The notes under the pieces: model-generated
Told to the model about the DNA's origin: nothing
What the model saw: only the letters and a program-made list of their open reading frames with translations
Databases searched by the model: none
Made by a program: the position numbers and the translations under genes
Shown: positions 17,722-29,133 of the stretch, piece by piece
Layout of the letters: every line of letters starts with the position of its first letter
Numbering within the stretch: the stretch's first letter is position 1
Origin: Geopseudomonas sagittaria
GTDB taxonomy: Bacteria > Pseudomonadota > Gammaproteobacteria > Pseudomonadales > Pseudomonadaceae
Length of the DNA stretch: 64,000 nt
Direction of reading: 5' to 3'
NCBI RefSeq assembly: GCF_900115715.1
Contig: NZ_FOXM01000003.1
Location: 310,001 to 374,000, forward strand

Positions 17722-19623
17722 TCAGGCGGACAGCTCCACCAGCAGCTTGTTCAGACGCTGCACATAGGCAGCCGGGTCCTTGAGGCTGTCGCCGGCGGCC
17801 AGCGCGGCCTGATCGAAGAGGATGTGCGACAGGTCGGCGAAGCGCTCCTCGTCGGCCTCGGTATCCAGCTTCTCGATCAGCGGGTGCTGCGGGTTGATCT
17901 CGAAGATCGGCTTGGACTCGGGCACCTTCTGCCCGCTGGCCTCGAGGATCTGGCGCATCTGCAGACCCAGGTCCTGCTCGCCGATGGCGAGGATCGCCGG
18001 CGAATCGGTCAGACGATGGGAAACGCGCACCTCGGCGACCTGCTCGCCCAGCGCGCCCTTGAGGCGCTCGATCAGCCCCTCCTTGGCCTTGGCGACCTCC
18101 TCCTGGGCCTTCTTGTCCTCTTCCGAGTCCAGCTTGCCCAGATCCAGGTCGCCGCGGGCGACATCGACCAGCTGCTTGCCGTCGAACTCGGTGAGATGGC
18201 TCATCAGCCATTCGTCGATGCGGTCGGTGAGCAGCAGGACCTCGATGCCCTTCTTGCGGAACACCTCCAGGTGCGGACTGTTCTTCACCTGGGCATAGCT
18301 CTCGCCGGTGAGGAAGTAGATCTTGTCCTGACCTTCCGGCATGCGACCGACATAATCGGCCAGGGCCACGCTCTGCTCGCCGCTGGCATCGCTGGTGGAG
18401 GCGAAACGCAACAGGCCGGCAATCTTTTCCTTGTTGGCGAAGTCTTCGGCCGGACCTTCCTTGAGCACCTGGCCAAACGCCTTCCAGAACGCCTTGTACT
18501 GTTCGGGATCGTTCTTGGCCAGCTTTTCCAGCATGTCCAGCACGCGCTTGGTCAGTGCCGACTTCATCGAGTCGATCACCGGGCCTGCCTGGAGGATCTC
18601 GCGGGAGACGTTCAGCGACAGGTCGTTGGAGTCGACCACGCCCTTGATGAAGCGCAGGTACAGCGGCAGGAACTGGTCGGCCTGGTCCATGATGAACACG
18701 CGCTGCACATAGAGCTTGAGCCCCTTGGGCGCCTCGCGGTGGTAGAGGTCGAAGGGCGCACGACCCGGCACGTAGAGCAGCGAGGTGTACTCGAGTTTGC
18801 CCTCGACCTTGTTGTGGCTCCAGGCCAGCGGATTCTCGAAGTCGTGGGCGACGTGCTTGTAGAACTCCTGGTATTCCTCGTCCTTGATCTCGCTGCGCGG
18901 GCAGGTCCACAGCGCGTTGGCGCGGTTGACGGTCTCCCACTCGACCTCGGCGGCCTGCGCTTCCTCGCCGAACTGCTGCTTGGGCAGCTCGATCGGCAGA
19001 CCGATGTGATCGGAGTACTTCTTGATGACATTGCGCAGGCGCCAGCCGTCGGCAAACTCTTCCTCGCCGGCCTTGAGGTGCAGGACGATGCGGGTACCGC
19101 GCGCGGGCTGGTCGATATCGGCGATGTCGAACTCGCCCTCGCCCTTCGAGCTCCAGTGCACGCCCGCGCTGGCCGGGGCACCGGCACGGCGGGTGTAGAC
19201 GTCGACCTGGTCGGCGACGATGAAGGCGGAGTAGAAGCCGACGCCGAACTGGCCGATCAGCTGGGAGTCCTTCTTCTGGTCACCGGACAGGTTCTGCAGG
19301 AAGTCGGCGGTGCCGGAGCGGGCGATGGTACCGAGGTGGGCGATGACCTCGTCGCGGCTCATGCCGATGCCGTTGTCTTCCAGGGTGACGGTGCGCGCTT
19401 CCTTGTCGAAGCTGACACGGATCTTCAGCGGGTCGCCGCCCTCGAGCAACTCGGGATGGGCCAGCGCCTCGAAACGCAGCTTGTCGGCCGCGTCCGATGC
19501 GTTGGAGATCAGCTCGCGCAGGAAGATCTCCTTGTTCGAATACAGGGAATGGATCATCAGGTGAAGCAGCTGCTTCACTTCAGTCTGAAAACCCAGGGTC
19601 TCTTTGCGAGTCTCCACGCTCAT
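17722..19623 (-). CDS. htpG: molecular chaperone HtpG (Hsp90)
   Basis: HtpG is the bacterial Hsp90, an ATP-dependent cytoplasmic chaperone working with DnaK. The 633-residue protein has the GHKL ATPase signatures Asn-Ala-Ser-Asp-Ala, Asp-Asn-Gly-Ile-Gly-Met and Gly-Gln-Phe-Gly-Val-Gly-Phe-Tyr-Ser in the first 130 residues, then the middle and dimerisation domains, with full family length. The ATG at 19621-19623 gives Met-Ser-Val-Glu-Thr and follows GGAG; a GTG five codons earlier is unlikely. A strong sigma-32 promoter lies about 50 bases upstream, so heat-shock control is directly visible. It stands alone, ended by a hairpin. Confidence 0.97.
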   Translation of the reverse strand: MSVETRKETLGFQTEVKQLLHLMIHSLYSNKEIFLRELISNASDAADKLRFEALAHPELLEGGDPLKIRVSFDKEARTVTLEDNGIGMSRDEVIAHLGTIARSGTADFLQNLSGDQKKDSQLIGQFGVGFYSAFIVADQVDVYTRRAGAPASAGVHWSSKGEGEFDIADIDQPARGTRIVLHLKAGEEEFADGWRLRNVIKKYSDHIGLPIELPKQQFGEEAQAAEVEWETVNRANALWTCPRSEIKDEEYQEFYKHVAHDFENPLAWSHNKVEGKLEYTSLLYVPGRAPFDLYHREAPKGLKLYVQRVFIMDQADQFLPLYLRFIKGVVDSNDLSLNVSREILQAGPVIDSMKSALTKRVLDMLEKLAKNDPEQYKAFWKAFGQVLKEGPAEDFANKEKIAGLLRFASTSDASGEQSVALADYVGRMPEGQDKIYFLTGESYAQVKNSPHLEVFRKKGIEVLLLTDRIDEWLMSHLTEFDGKQLVDVARGDLDLGKLDSEEDKKAQEEVAKAKEGLIERLKGALGEQVAEVRVSHRLTDSPAILAIGEQDLGLQMRQILEASGQKVPESKPIFEINPQHPLIEKLDTEADEERFADLSHILFDQAALAAGDSLKDPAAYVQRLNKLLVELSA

Positions 19624-19671
19624 GAATGCGAACTCCACAATGACAAAGCCGCTTGGCGGCGAACGTCATGG

Positions 19672-19699
19672 ATATGGAGACTTCATCCGGAATTTCAAG
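19672..19699 (-). promoter_or_regulatory. sigma-32 (RpoH) heat-shock promoter of htpG
   Basis: On the minus strand CTTGAAA (19693-19699) is followed by 13 bases and then CTCCATAT (19672-19679). This matches the RpoH consensus CTTGAAA-N13/14-CCCCATNT with one mismatch. It sits between the preceding gene's stop and htpG. Confidence 0.85.
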
Positions 19700-19731
19700 G
19701 GCTTGGCAGAAGACCTGCGGAATCCGGCGGG

Positions 19732-20979
19732 TCAGGGCTCGAGCAGCTCGATCTGCGCCACCTCGCCCGGACGCAGCAGGAAGCTGGCCTCGCCCTGCCC
19801 GCCCAGCGAGTGCTGGATCACCAGGCGCCCCTTCTCGTTGATCCCGGCAAAGCGCCCTTCGGCGCTGCGCCCGCGCTCGGTGACCACCTGCATGCGCGCG
19901 CCCAGATAACGGCTCGGCGCGCCCAGCAGGCGCTCCAGGGAGAAGCCGATGCGCCGATCCAGCGGCCGCGCATCCCCGCGGACGATGGTGGTCGGCACCG
20001 GAGCGGTGCGCAGCAGCTCCTCCTCGCTGGGCTCTGGCAGGGGCGCCGCCCGGTCGTCGCTGACGCGCCAGCCGTGCATCTCGCTGCGGCTCAGGCTGAG
20101 ACTGCTCCGGCGCGGCACACCGGCAACATGCGCCTCGACCTCGAGATCGAGGCGCTCGACGCTCAGATCGAGCAGCGGCAACGGCAACAGCTGGACATCG
20201 TGCTGACGGCTGCTGCGCTGCAGATAATCGGTGATCACCCAGGCGATGGTTTCCTGGGAGTTGTAGCGGGTATCGACCCGTCCATTGCGATAGCGCAGGC
20301 GATTGCTGTACAGCTCCACATCGCCGCTCAGCGAAGTCCGGTAGCTGGGCGGCAGGACCAGATGGAAGTCGCCGCGCAAGCGGTTCGGCGGCACGGCCTT
20401 GAGATCGAGGTGCAGGGTGTAGCCACTGCTGATCTGCCTTGCCTCGGGCAGGTCCTGATCGGGGAGCAGCCAGCTGAGTTCGATCTCCGGCAGATCGCCG
20501 CGGTCCTCCGGCAGCACGTCGAGACGCAGGTCGCCACCGGCGTATGCCGGCAGGCGGATGCTCAACTCGCGACGGGCAAAGAAGTCGTCGCCTTCGCGCA
20601 GCACCAGGGTGCCGTCGATCAGTTCGCCCAGTTCGGGGGCGAAGGACGTGCCATTGAACTCGGCACGCAGACGGATATCCAGATCTCTGGCGAGCTTGGG
20701 CTCCTCCTCCAGCCAGCGCAGGCTGAGGATGGCCGCAAGACGGTCGGCATCATGGCTGGCGAGCAGGGTCAAGCCGACCACCAGGGGAATGCAGCCCAGC
20801 CCCATCAGCACCACCGCGCTGCGCGCGCGGCGCCACTGGGCCAGGATGAACACCAGGGTCAGCGGCGGCAGCAGACTGGCGCAACCCCACAACAGGCTGG
20901 TGGCAAAGGCGCGGGCCACCAGCCAGAGCAGTCCGAACAGGATCAGCAGCAGGCCACCGACGATCAGCAGAGCATCCAT
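19732..20979 (-). CDS. membrane protein of unknown function with C-terminal beta domain
   Basis: This 415-residue protein begins with three close hydrophobic segments (about 3-23, 27-48, 54-75), then a long soluble region. The middle resembles repeated beta strands with many Leu-Asp-Leu and Arg-Leu patterns. The last 60 residues (Gly-Ala-Arg-Met-Gln-Val-Val through Val-Ala-Gln-Ile-Glu-Leu) look like a small Sm- or SH3-like barrel. I do not recognise a characterised family. It lies directly before htpG on the same strand, but htpG has its own promoter, so a functional link is not shown. Codon use is normal for the window. Confidence 0.75.
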   Translation of the reverse strand: MDALLIVGGLLLILFGLLWLVARAFATSLLWGCASLLPPLTLVFILAQWRRARSAVVLMGLGCIPLVVGLTLLASHDADRLAAILSLRWLEEEPKLARDLDIRLRAEFNGTSFAPELGELIDGTLVLREGDDFFARRELSIRLPAYAGGDLRLDVLPEDRGDLPEIELSWLLPDQDLPEARQISSGYTLHLDLKAVPPNRLRGDFHLVLPPSYRTSLSGDVELYSNRLRYRNGRVDTRYNSQETIAWVITDYLQRSSRQHDVQLLPLPLLDLSVERLDLEVEAHVAGVPRRSSLSLSRSEMHGWRVSDDRAAPLPEPSEEELLRTAPVPTTIVRGDARPLDRRIGFSLERLLGAPSRYLGARMQVVTERGRSAEGRFAGINEKGRLVIQHSLGGQGEASFLLRPGEVAQIELLEP

Positions 20980-21359
20980 CCGACAGAATTCCGCAGGTTA
21001 TGAGGGGAGTGGCCCGGGCCAGGACGGCGCATCAGTGCAAGAGCGGGCAGGCTCGGCTCGCTACCAGATGAGAACAGCGTTGCCAGGGCATCTTTGCAGG
21101 CGGCTCATGATACCTGCAGCCTGCTGGCAGCCCAAGTTGCGCACGCCAAAAGCACGACTCCTACCAAAAGCACGATACCGACTGAACTTTCCAGGGTGGC
21201 ACCCTTCCAAATAGGAGATTGTGCAGATGCGCACCACCCTGCGCAGCGGCCTCGGCAAATGGCTTGAAAAACATCGCGACCGACCAGGCTGTGCGCCTGC
21301 ATTACCTATACTCGGTCATTGACCCCGTCCCTGAACGGATACTCCCAAGGAGCACCAAC
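20980..21359. other. 380-base intergenic region before the repetitive lipoprotein
   Basis: No convincing gene is present. It holds a 12-base direct repeat (CCAAAAGCACGA at 21146-21157 and 21164-21175), a TATACT that could be the lipoprotein's -10 (21307-21312), and a GAACTT at 21184-21189 with a weak TCCAA 16 bases on, a poor AlgU-type match. A short hydrophobic reading frame on the minus strand ending at 21105 lacks a normal start codon. Confidence 0.5.
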
Positions 21360-21689
21360 ATGCAAAAACCGCTGACTTACGCCCTGCTGCTCGCGGCCAC
21401 TCTCGGCCTGGCTGCCTGCGGCGACAAGCCTGAAGAAAAAGCCAAGACGGCCGCAGACTCTGCAGCGCAATCCGTTCAATCGATGGGCGACGCCGCCAAA
21501 CAGGCTGGCGAAGCGGTCGAGGAGAAGGCCGCCGAGGCAACCGACACCATGAAGGATGCCGGTGCTGCCGTCGAGGAGAAAGCTGCTGAAGTCCAACAGA
21601 ACGTTACCGAGCAGGCCCAGGATGCCGCCAAGGCCGTCGAGGACGCCGGCAAAGCGGCGGGAGAGGCCATGGAAGAGCAGAAACAGTAG
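21360..21689 (+). CDS. lipoprotein with Ala/Glu/Lys helical repeats
   Basis: This 109-residue protein has a lipoprotein signal with the lipobox Leu-Ala-Ala-Cys (Cys at about 20). The mature part is almost wholly Ala, Glu, Lys, Asp and Gln, with repeating units such as Ala-Val-Glu-Glu-Lys-Ala-Ala-Glu that recur at about residues 57 and 74, the pattern of an extended amphipathic helix as in LEA-like or Lpp-like proteins. A clear AAGGAG precedes the ATG, so the longer open frame upstream is ignored. A strong terminator follows. It is probably an envelope stress or spacer protein, but this is inferred from composition only. Confidence 0.82.
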   Translation: MQKPLTYALLLAATLGLAACGDKPEEKAKTAADSAAQSVQSMGDAAKQAGEAVEEKAAEATDTMKDAGAAVEEKAAEVQQNVTEQAQDAAKAVEDAGKAAGEAMEEQKQ

Positions 21690-21707
21690 GATCGCCGGTA
21701 GCCAAAC

Positions 21708-21757
21708 CCGCCCTGCCCGGCACGCAACCTGCGCTGCGGGCAGGGCGGTTTTTTTTG
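21708..21757 (+). terminator. intrinsic terminator of the repetitive lipoprotein gene
   Basis: A 12-base perfect stem (CCGCCCTGCCCG with its complement at 21737-21748) is followed at once by eight T, the strongest intrinsic terminator in the window. Confidence 0.92.
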
Positions 21758-21796
21758 CCCAGCGGCGGACACCAGCAGCCGCCCCTGCGACCTCGT

Positions 21797-22531
21797 CTAC
21801 TCCACCCGTTCCTTCGACGGCTCACCCAGCGGGGTGGGACTGTAGACCATCACCTCGAGCACGTCCGAATGGAACTCGCGGCGGTACAGCACCACCACCA
21901 CCCCGGCGGTGGCCAGCATGTAGAACCAGGGGTTGATGAACCAGGCCAGGGTTGCCAGGCCGAAGTAGTAGGAACGCAGGCCGAGGTTGAACTGGTTGGC
22001 GGCCATCGAGATCACCCGCGCCGTGCGCTCGGCGTAGGCCTTGCGCTCCTGCTCGGTGACGTTGCGCTCGGAAATCATCGGCGCCGCGCCAACCAGCATC
22101 GCGGCAAAGTTGTACTGGCGCATGCACCAGCTGAAAGTGAAGAAGGCGTAGATGAACACCAGCGCCACGCTGATGATCTTGATCTCGGATATCTCGCGAC
22201 TGACCTCCTGCACGAAGGGCAGTCCGGCCAGCACCGATACCGCGCGCTCGGTGGAACCCAGCACGGTGAGGATACCGGCGAGGATGATCAGGGTGCTGGA
22301 GGCGAAGAACGAGGCGTTGCGCTCCAGATTGCCGATCACGTTGGCGTCGGCGATGCGGTTGTCGCGCATCAGCAGGCGGCGCATCCAGTCCTCGCGATAC
22401 AGGTGCAGCACGCTGGCCAGACAGGGGGTGTCCTTGCCCTTCCAGATCGCGTAGCGGGTGTAGCCCAACCAGCACAGGACAAACCAGCCGAGCGCGAGCC
22501 CATGGGGCAGATACTGTTGGTCGAATGGCAT
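21797..22531 (-). CDS. DUF599 family membrane protein
   Basis: This 244-residue protein has four main hydrophobic segments (about 9-28, 75-95, 120-140 and 195-220) and the conserved mid-region Trp-Met-Arg-Arg-Leu-Leu-Met-Arg-Asp-Asn-Arg-Ile-Ala-Asp typical of DUF599, whose role is unknown. The ATG at 22529-22531 has AAGGAG before it and gives the family start; the longer open frame is not used. It is placed between the repetitive lipoprotein and braB, the same neighbourhood as in other pseudomonads, but the spacing (124 bases) suggests an independent unit. Confidence 0.82.
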   Translation of the reverse strand: MPFDQQYLPHGLALGWFVLCWLGYTRYAIWKGKDTPCLASVLHLYREDWMRRLLMRDNRIADANVIGNLERNASFFASSTLIILAGILTVLGSTERAVSVLAGLPFVQEVSREISEIKIISVALVFIYAFFTFSWCMRQYNFAAMLVGAAPMISERNVTEQERKAYAERTARVISMAANQFNLGLRSYYFGLATLAWFINPWFYMLATAGVVVVLYRREFHSDVLEVMVYSPTPLGEPSKERVE

Positions 22532-22655
22532 CACAACTCCTTGTAAGGTCCCGGCGATTATAGCCAGGCGCAAACACCGCAACCGCGCCGCGAAGGCGTG
22601 CGCTGCGCCAGCCGAGGCCAGCCGCCCAGTGCGGCGGCGACCTCGGACCCTCGCA

Positions 22656-23960
22656 TCACTCCGGCAAACGCCCCTGCCAGCGGTCATACAGCACAGCCAG
22701 CAGCAAGGCCAACGCTACCGGCAGCAGCCAGCCCAGGCTGTGCTCGGCCAGCGGCAGGCGCGCGAGGAAGCCCGGCACCACAGCAGCGAAACCTGCCGCG
22801 GCGAGACCATCCGCGACGCCGAATACCAGGGTCATCGCCATCACCGGCACGAACACCCGCGGTGCATGCAGCCACAATCCATCAGCCAGGCTCAGGAGCA
22901 CCAGCACGATGGCCAGCGGATAGAGACCGACCAGCACCGGCACCGAAATGCTGATCAGCTGGGTCAGCCCCAGATTGGCCACCAGCAGACTGAACAGGCT
23001 GACCACCACCACCACGGTGCGATAGGACAGCGCAAACTGGCTGCTGAAGAACTCGCCACAGGCGGCGATCAGCCCGACCGCCGTGGTCAGGCACGCCAGG
23101 GTAATCACCAGCGCCAACAGCAGGCTGCCCGGGGTGCCGAAGGTGTATTGCACGTAGGCGGTGAGAATCTGCACGCCGTTCTGCGCCTCGCCGGCGATGC
23201 CCTGGCTGGTGGCACCGAGGCGGAACAGCGCTAGATAGACCAGCGCCAGACCAATGGCCGCAATCAGGGCGGCCATGATCGAATAGCGCGTGACCCGATG
23301 CGCCATGTCCACGCCATGATCGCGGATGGCGGTGGCGATGACGATGCCGAACACCAGTGCGCCCAGGGTGTCCATGGTCAGATAGCCCTGCAGGAAGCCC
23401 TGCATCAGCGGCGCAGCCTGATAGTCCGGCGCGACGGTGCCGACCTCCCCGGCCGGCGCGAAGATCGCCGCGCCGCCGAGCACCAGCAGGCCGACGATGA
23501 GGATCGGGGTGATCAGCTTGCCGACGCGCTCGAGCAGGCGGCCAGGGTTGAGAGCCAGAAACAGCGCCACGGCAAAATACACCACGCTGTACAGCGCCAG
23601 CGGCAGGGGCTGGTTGCCGGCAAAGGGTGCCAGGCCCATTTCAAACGACACCACCGCGGTGCGCGGGGTGGCGAACAGCGGGCCGATGGCCAGATACACC
23701 GCGACGGCGAACAGCAATCCGGCGCGCCGCCCCAGCGGGGCCGTGAGCTGCGCCATGCCACCACCGACCCGCGCCAGCGCCACCACGGTGAGCAACGGCA
23801 GACCGACGCCGGTAATCAGAAAGCCCAGCGCGGCACTCCACACGGCCTCGCCAGCGGCCATGCCGGCACTCGGCGGGAAGATGATGTTGCCGGCGCCGAG
23901 GAACAACGCGAAGGTCATGAAGCCGAGGGCCAGTACATCGACGGTTTTCAGATGGTTCAT
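22656..23960 (-). CDS. braB: branched-chain amino acid:cation symporter BraB/BrnQ
   Basis: This 434-residue inner-membrane carrier takes up leucine, isoleucine and valine with Na+ or H+. It has about twelve hydrophobic segments and the LIVCS-family start Leu-Gly-Phe-Met-Thr-Phe-Ala-Leu-Phe-Leu-Gly-Ala-Gly-Asn-Ile-Ile-Phe-Pro. Length fits BraB of P. aeruginosa (about 437). The start at 23958-23960 gives the family N-terminus Met-Asn-His-Leu-Lys; the ribosome site is weak. It lies behind sucD on the same strand but is separated by a hairpin, so it is probably transcribed on its own. BraB and BraZ differ in affinity; which this is rests on position. Confidence 0.9.
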   Translation of the reverse strand: MNHLKTVDVLALGFMTFALFLGAGNIIFPPSAGMAAGEAVWSAALGFLITGVGLPLLTVVALARVGGGMAQLTAPLGRRAGLLFAVAVYLAIGPLFATPRTAVVSFEMGLAPFAGNQPLPLALYSVVYFAVALFLALNPGRLLERVGKLITPILIVGLLVLGGAAIFAPAGEVGTVAPDYQAAPLMQGFLQGYLTMDTLGALVFGIVIATAIRDHGVDMAHRVTRYSIMAALIAAIGLALVYLALFRLGATSQGIAGEAQNGVQILTAYVQYTFGTPGSLLLALVITLACLTTAVGLIAACGEFFSSQFALSYRTVVVVVSLFSLLVANLGLTQLISISVPVLVGLYPLAIVLVLLSLADGLWLHAPRVFVPVMAMTLVFGVADGLAAAGFAAVVPGFLARLPLAEHSLGWLLPVALALLLAVLYDRWQGRLPE

Positions 23961-24006
23961 GCGTACAACCAGAGAGTGGAGTCGGAACCCGGCGAACGCC
24001 CGAAAC

Positions 24007-24036
24007 GAAGAGAGCCACCCGCAGGTGGCCCTCTTC
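24007..24036 (-). terminator. hairpin after sucD
   Basis: GAAGAG-A-GCCACC pairs with GGTGGC-C-CTCTTC around a CGCA loop (one mismatch), 22 bases past the sucD stop. The following T-run is weak, so some readthrough to braB is possible. Confidence 0.6.
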
Positions 24037-24058
24037 CTCAAGCCAGCTCCACCGGAGC

Positions 24059-24940
24059 TTATTTCATGGACCAGCCAGTCACTTCGGCCAGCGCCTTGCC
24101 GATATCGGCCAGCGAGCGCACGGTCTTCACCCCGGCATCCTGCAGCGCGGCGAATTTCTCGTCCGCAGTGCCCTTGCCGCCGGAAATGATCGCGCCGGCA
24201 TGGCCCATGCGCTTGCCGGGCGGTGCGGTCACGCCGGCGATGTAGGACACCACCGGCTTGCTCACGTTGGCCTTGATGAAGGCCGCCGCCTCTTCCTCGG
24301 CACTGCCGCCGATCTCGCCGATCATCACGATGGCTTCGGTCTGCGGATCCTGTTCGAACAATTTCAGGATATCAATGAAGCTCGAACCCGGGATCGGGTC
24401 ACCACCAATGCCCACGCAGGTGGACTGGCCGAAGCCGGCATCGGTGGTCTGCTTCACCGCCTCGTAGGTCAGGGTGCCGGAACGCGACACGATACCGACC
24501 TTGCCCGGCAGGTGGATGTGGCCGGGCATGATACCGATCTTGCACTCGCCCGGGGTAATCACGCCCGGGCAATTCGGCCCGATCAGGCGCACGCCCAGCT
24601 CATCGCACTTGACCTTGACCTCGAGCATGTCGAGGGTCGGGATGCCCTCGGTGATGCAGATGATCAGCTGGATGCCGCCAAAGGCCGCCTCGAGGATGGA
24701 GTCCTTGCAGAACGGCGCCGGCACGTAGATCACCGACGCGGTGGCACCGGTAGCGGCCACGGCATCCTTGACGGTGTCGAACACCGGCAGACCGAGATGG
24801 CTGGTGCCGCCCTTGCCGGGAGTCACGCCGCCGACCATCTGGGTGCCATATTCCAGGGCCTGCTCAGAATGGAAGGTACCCTGACTGCCGGTGAAGCCCT
24901 GGCAGATGACCTTGGTGTCCTTGTCGATCAGGATGCTCAT
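24059..24940 (-). CDS. sucD: succinyl-CoA synthetase alpha subunit
   Basis: SucD with SucC converts succinyl-CoA to succinate with formation of ATP or GTP. The 293-residue protein has the CoA-binding start [14 protein letters not shown], the Gly-Pro-Asn-Cys-Pro-Gly-Val motif, and the phospho-His near the end in Gly-His-Ala-Gly-Ala-Ile. Its ATG overlaps the sucC stop by one base (TAATG), so the two subunits are coupled. It is the last gene of the block and is followed by a hairpin. Confidence 0.97.
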   Translation of the reverse strand: MSILIDKDTKVICQGFTGSQGTFHSEQALEYGTQMVGGVTPGKGGTSHLGLPVFDTVKDAVAATGATASVIYVPAPFCKDSILEAAFGGIQLIICITEGIPTLDMLEVKVKCDELGVRLIGPNCPGVITPGECKIGIMPGHIHLPGKVGIVSRSGTLTYEAVKQTTDAGFGQSTCVGIGGDPIPGSSFIDILKLFEQDPQTEAIVMIGEIGGSAEEEAAAFIKANVSKPVVSYIAGVTAPPGKRMGHAGAIISGGKGTADEKFAALQDAGVKTVRSLADIGKALAEVTGWSMK

Positions 24941-26106
24941 TACTTGCCCTCCGCGGCCTTGACGACCTGCTGCGCGGCGTCGGTCAGACTGGTTGCCGCG
25001 ATGATGTTCAGACCACTTTCCGCCAGCACGCCGGCACCCAGCTCGGCGTTGTTGCCTTCCAGGCGCACCACCACCGGCACCTGCACGCCGACCTCGCGAA
25101 CGGCGCCGATGACGCCTTCGGCGATCATGTCGCAGCGCACGATGCCGCCGAAGATGTTGATCAGCACCGCCTTCACGTTGCTGTCGGAGAGGATGATCTT
25201 GAACGCCTCGACCACCCGCTCCTTGGTCGCGCCGCCGCCGACGTCGAGGAAGTTGGCCGGCTTGCCACCGTGCAGGTTGACGATGTCCATGGTGCCCATG
25301 GCCAGACCCGCGCCGTTGACCATGCAACCGATGTTGCCGTCCAGCGCCACGTAGTTGAGCTCCCACTTGGCCGCGTGGGCCTCGCGCGGGTCGTCCTGGG
25401 AGTGGTCCTGCATCTCGCGCAGCTTGGGCTGGCGGTACAGGGCGTTGCCGTCGATGTTGAGCTTGGCATCCAGGCAATGCAGGTTGCCGTCGGTCTTGAT
25501 CACCAGCGGGTTGACCTCGAGCAGGGCCAGGTCGTAGTCCTGGAACAGCTTGGCCAGGCCGACGAAGATCTGCGCGAACTGCTTGATCTGGTCGCCCTTG
25601 AGGCCGAGCTTGAACGCCAGCTCGCGACCCTGGAACGGCTGGGCGCCGACCAGCGGGTCGATGGTGGTCTTGAGGATCTTCTCGGGAGTCTCGTGGGCGA
25701 CCTTCTCGATGTCCACGCCACCCTCGGTGGAGGCCATGAACACGATGCGCCGGGTGGAGCGGTCGACCACCGCGCCCAGATACAGCTCCTTGGCGATATC
25801 GGTACAGGACTCGACCAGAATCTTGCTGACCGGTTGCCCATTGGCGTCGGTCTGGTAGGTCACCAGACGCTGATCGAGCCACTGTTGGGCAAAGGCCTTG
25901 GCTTCTTCCTTGCTACGAACCAGCTTGACGCCGCCCGCCTTGCCACGACCGCCGGCATGTACCTGGGCCTTGACCACCCAGGCAGTGCCGCCAATCTTGT
26001 CGCATGCTTCGGCTGCTTCTTTGGGAGTATCGACTGCGTATCCCAGGGATACCGGCAACCCATACTCGGCAAACAACTGCTTACCCTGATATTCGTGAAG
26101 ATTCAT
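24940..26106 (-). CDS. sucC: succinyl-CoA synthetase beta subunit
   Basis: SucC is the ATP-grasp, nucleotide-binding subunit of succinyl-CoA synthetase. The 388-residue protein begins with [11 protein letters not shown] and contains Gly-Gly-Arg-Gly-Lys-Ala-Gly-Gly (about residues 53-60) and [11 protein letters not shown] near the C-terminus, all typical. Length equals E. coli SucC. A 226-base gap with a strong hairpin separates it from lpdG, so it may have its own promoter there as well as readthrough. Confidence 0.97.
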   Translation of the reverse strand: MNLHEYQGKQLFAEYGLPVSLGYAVDTPKEAAEACDKIGGTAWVVKAQVHAGGRGKAGGVKLVRSKEEAKAFAQQWLDQRLVTYQTDANGQPVSKILVESCTDIAKELYLGAVVDRSTRRIVFMASTEGGVDIEKVAHETPEKILKTTIDPLVGAQPFQGRELAFKLGLKGDQIKQFAQIFVGLAKLFQDYDLALLEVNPLVIKTDGNLHCLDAKLNIDGNALYRQPKLREMQDHSQDDPREAHAAKWELNYVALDGNIGCMVNGAGLAMGTMDIVNLHGGKPANFLDVGGGATKERVVEAFKIILSDSNVKAVLINIFGGIVRCDMIAEGVIGAVREVGVQVPVVVRLEGNNAELGAGVLAESGLNIIAATSLTDAAQQVVKAAEGK

Positions 26107-26238
26107 CTTTCCATACCACTTTAGTTGTAAGTATTGGCACCACGGATCTTAATCGGGAAAAGCCTGCAGCGGTAGCCTGTTTGGGCAGCCAGTCAAGTCG
26201 AGATCGACATCGCGCACCGCCAATGGCCGAAACGACAA

Positions 26239-26282
26239 CGGCCCCGGTCACGGGAAGTCTGAGACTCCCACGACCGGGGCCG
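26239..26282 (-). terminator. hairpin between lpdG and sucC
   Basis: CGGCCCCGGTC (26239-26249) pairs with GACCGGGGCCG (26272-26282), an 11-base GC-rich stem 50 bases past the lpdG stop. No long T-run follows on the minus strand, so it could act as a partial terminator or RNA-processing and stability element. Confidence 0.6.
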
Positions 26283-26332
26283 CTGGGGGCCGTACGGATC
26301 AGGCCAGGCCTCATCCGTACGGCAGACGCGGA

Positions 26333-29053
<2,721 letters not shown>

Positions 29054-29133
29054 TATCTGCGGTTCCTATTGATTCGGGTTCTTCAAACGTGCGACTGCCG
29101 GACGCGGGGTCCGGCAGCGCACTGGTGAAGGCA

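Noticed and set aside
17659-21003. A 1114-codon open frame on the plus strand
   Set aside because: It is antisense to htpG and the next gene. The htpG frame has clear Hsp90 motifs; the antisense product has no recognisable domain and arises from the high GC content.
21105-21210. Short hydrophobic peptide frame on the minus strand
   Set aside because: It has no ATG, GTG or TTG in a sensible place and no ribosome site; its pattern comes from the 12-base direct repeat.
21184-21210. Possible AlgU (sigma-22) promoter for the repetitive lipoprotein
   Set aside because: GAACTT matches but the -10 (TCCAA) is poor and the distance to the gene is long; TATACT at 21307 is a better candidate.
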